NCBI RefSeq assembly: GCF_900101265.1
Contig: NZ_FMZS01000017.1
Span: forward strand, 1 to 64,000
From: Massilia sp. PDC64
GTDB taxonomy: Bacteria; Pseudomonadota; Gammaproteobacteria; Burkholderiales; Burkholderiaceae_D
Reading direction: 5' to 3'
Length of the DNA: 64,000 nucleotides
Below the pieces are notes generated by a model. It saw only the letters and a list, made by a program, of their open reading frames with translations. It was not told where the DNA came from and searched no databases. Below, in pieces: positions 62,612 through 64,000 of this stretch. Both the position numbers and the translations under genes were made by a program. The first letter of the stretch is position 1; each line of letters opens with the position of its first letter.

Positions 62612-63175
62612 TTACTCCGCACGGTAGGTGAAGGTCTTCTTGTGCGACGCCAGGCGCCAGTCGGAATTATTCAAGGCATCGACCTGGAGCGGTTTCAACA
62701 GGTATTCGCGGTCCATGAACATGCGTACGGTGACGTTGTAGGTCTCGCCCGGCTTGAGCGCGCCCTTGGACGCGATCAGCCAGCGGGTCGGCCGGCGGAT
62801 CGCGAGCAGCGCTTCGTCGAGCGTGTCGAAATTCTGCTGGATGCTGCCGGGGACGGAAACGTGATAGACCCGGAACAGGACGTCGTAGTTCAGCTTGACC
62901 GTGCGGCGCGAGGAGACGGCGTGGTCGTCCGTCCACCACCAGCGCGGCCGGGTCAGCTCGATCTCGGTGGTGAAGGACAGCGGCACGCCGTGCTGGATGG
63001 CTTGCTCGAGGCCGGGCGTCAGGTCGAACGAATAGGCGGCGGACAGCCGGTAGCCGTCGTCGGAAGCCTCGATACTGGCGCGGGTGATTTCGATCCCGTC
63101 GGCCGCCTGCGCCGTTGCGCATGCGAATGCCAGCAAGAACTGGCAGGCGAGGAGGCGGAAAAATCGTACAGTCAC
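62612..63175 (-). CDS. DUF4390 family secreted protein
   Basis: 187 residues from a GTG start at 63175. Signal peptide 1 to about 24 (FACATAQAA). Mature chain DGIEITRASIEASDDGYRLSAAYSFDLTPGLEQAIQHGVPLSFTTEIELTRPRWWWTDD is the DUF4390 pattern. Function unknown; it lies between rsmB and ntrY in most betaproteobacteria, so it may help NtrY sense the periplasm. Translationally linked to ntrY. Confidence 0.93.
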   Translation of the reverse strand: MTVRFFRLLACQFLLAFACATAQAADGIEITRASIEASDDGYRLSAAYSFDLTPGLEQAIQHGVPLSFTTEIELTRPRWWWTDDHAVSSRRTVKLNYDVLFRVYHVSVPGSIQQNFDTLDEALLAIRRPTRWLIASKGALKPGETYNVTVRMFMDREYLLKPLQVDALNNSDWRLASHKKTFTYRAE

Positions 63176-63211
63176 TAGGGCCAGAGCCTTAAAAAGCGTT
63201 GTCGGGATTGC

Positions 63212-64000
63212 TCACGCCCTGGCCTTGTGGAACAGGGCATAGAACAGACCGTCATGATCCTGCCCGGCGCCACTTCGAGGAAGCAGTTGGCCCGGCGCAT
63301 CGAGACGGACCGCACCGTGGCGCACCGCGAAGGCGGCGGCCTGCGCTTCCGATTCCTGCGGCCAGAGCGAACATGTCACGAACAGCAATTTACCATCGGG
63401 CCGCAGCATCTGCCAAAGATTGTCGAGTATTTTGCTGGAAAGTGTTGCAAGTTGGTGGGTGTCACTCTTGCGTCGTAACCAGCGGATATCCGGGTGCCGG
63501 CGGACGATGCCGGACGCGGTGCACGGGACGTCGGCGAGGATACGATCGTATTGACGACCATCCCACCAATCCGTGCTTTCCGCCGCGCCCGCCTTGACGG
63601 TCGCGGACAGGCCCAGCCGCTGCAGATTCTGGTCCACGCGCTGCAGGCGGCGGGCGTCGGCGTCCAGCGCCGTCAGGTCGACGTCGGCCGTTTCCAGGAT
63701 GTGCCCGCTCTTGCCGCCCGGGGCCGCGCACGCGTCCAGCACGCGCATGCCATCCTTCAGGTCCAGCAGCGGCGCGGCCAGCTGGGCGCCCGCGTCCTGC
63801 ACGGAGACGAGGCCGTCCGCAAAGCCGGGGATCTGCGCCACGTTCACGGCCTGCGCCAGGCGCACGGCGGACGGGCCCACCTGCTCCGCGCGCATGCCCG
63901 CGGCGGCCAGCGTTTTCAGATAGGTGTCGACGTCCGTCCTGCGGCGGTTCACGCGCAGGGTCAGCGGCGGCTGGCGGTTGCCCGCCTGGAGGATCGCCTG
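63212..64000 (-). CDS. rsmB: 16S rRNA (cytosine-967-C5)-methyltransferase, C-terminal part (cut by window edge)
   Basis: About 262 codons are inside the window; the frame stays open to 64000, so the N-terminal NusB-like domain lies outside. SAM-binding VLDACAAPGGKSGHILE, then LTALDADARRLQRV, ILADVPCTASGIVRRHPDIRWLRR (the PC motif) and LLFVTCSLWPQES (TC, catalytic Cys). Methylates C967 of 16S rRNA. First gene of the rsmB-DUF4390-ntrY-ntrX run. Confidence 0.95.
   Translation of the reverse strand, partial: QAILQAGNRQPPLTLRVNRRRTDVDTYLKTLAAAGMRAEQVGPSAVRLAQAVNVAQIPGFADGLVSVQDAGAQLAAPLLDLKDGMRVLDACAAPGGKSGHILETADVDLTALDADARRLQRVDQNLQRLGLSATVKAGAAESTDWWDGRQYDRILADVPCTASGIVRRHPDIRWLRRKSDTHQLATLSSKILDNLWQMLRPDGKLLFVTCSLWPQESEAQAAAFAVRHGAVRLDAPGQLLPRSGAGQDHDGLFYALFHKARA

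Overview
The window reads as ordinary chromosome of a high-GC betaproteobacterium. Protein families and gene order (dusB-fis-purH-ruvCAB, smg-dprA-LysM, ntrY-ntrX with DUF4390 and rsmB, a DUF3567 gene, the tyrS / M23 peptidase / anmK arrangement) point to Burkholderiales, most probably Oxalobacteraceae of the Massilia/Telluria group. That placement is inferred from gene content, not from an alignment. There is no rRNA, no tRNA, no CRISPR array, and no transposase, integrase or phage gene. About 59 protein genes are supported, two of them cut by the window ends.

Layout. 1-2850: end of a class III alcohol dehydrogenase, an ANTAR response regulator, and a secreted S8 protease. 2963-7976: valS, then small secreted or membrane genes (DinB, an unknown, DUF2147, a four-helix membrane protein). 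7981-13404 (minus): the dusB-fis-purH-ruvC-ruvA-ruvB cluster, covering DNA repair, nucleoid and purine synthesis. 13535-16729 (minus): tyrS-dtd (overlapping), a YbhB-like protein and a histidine phosphatase. 16900-19420: envelope genes (M23 peptidase, anmK). 19408-22889: LysR/nitroreductase pair, two secreted unknowns (one DUF2145) and a Dabb protein. 22894-26599 (minus): GH3 and GH8 glycosidases. 26794-29875 (minus): erpA, bactofilin, argC, rpsI, rplM.

30146-39860 is the most accessory-looking stretch: a TAP-like hydrolase with a NatAB-type ABC exporter, then OsmC, coq7 and an unknown, then an ABC ATPase with a 1193-residue protein fusing an ABC-2 permease to an M1 aminopeptidase. A solitary antitoxin-like gene, a chemoreceptor, topB, smg, dprA and a LysM protein follow to 47890. 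48143-54126: def-fmt, a solitary BrnA-like gene, and metH. 54130-58898 (minus): another ABC-2 exporter, an EAL/HDOD regulator, a class II glutamine amidotransferase and DUF3567. 59073-64000 (minus): rsmB, DUF4390, ntrY, ntrX and a short degenerate CobW-like gene overlapping ntrX.

How it works together: most genes are housekeeping (translation, cofactors, repair, envelope). The parts most worth a second look are the permease-peptidase fusion, the P-loop-less CobW-like gene coupled to ntrX, the two antitoxin-like genes without toxins, two dispersed-repeat-like palindromes, and the separation and inversion of def-fmt relative to rsmB-ntrYX. I found no clear-cut new defence or biosynthetic system.
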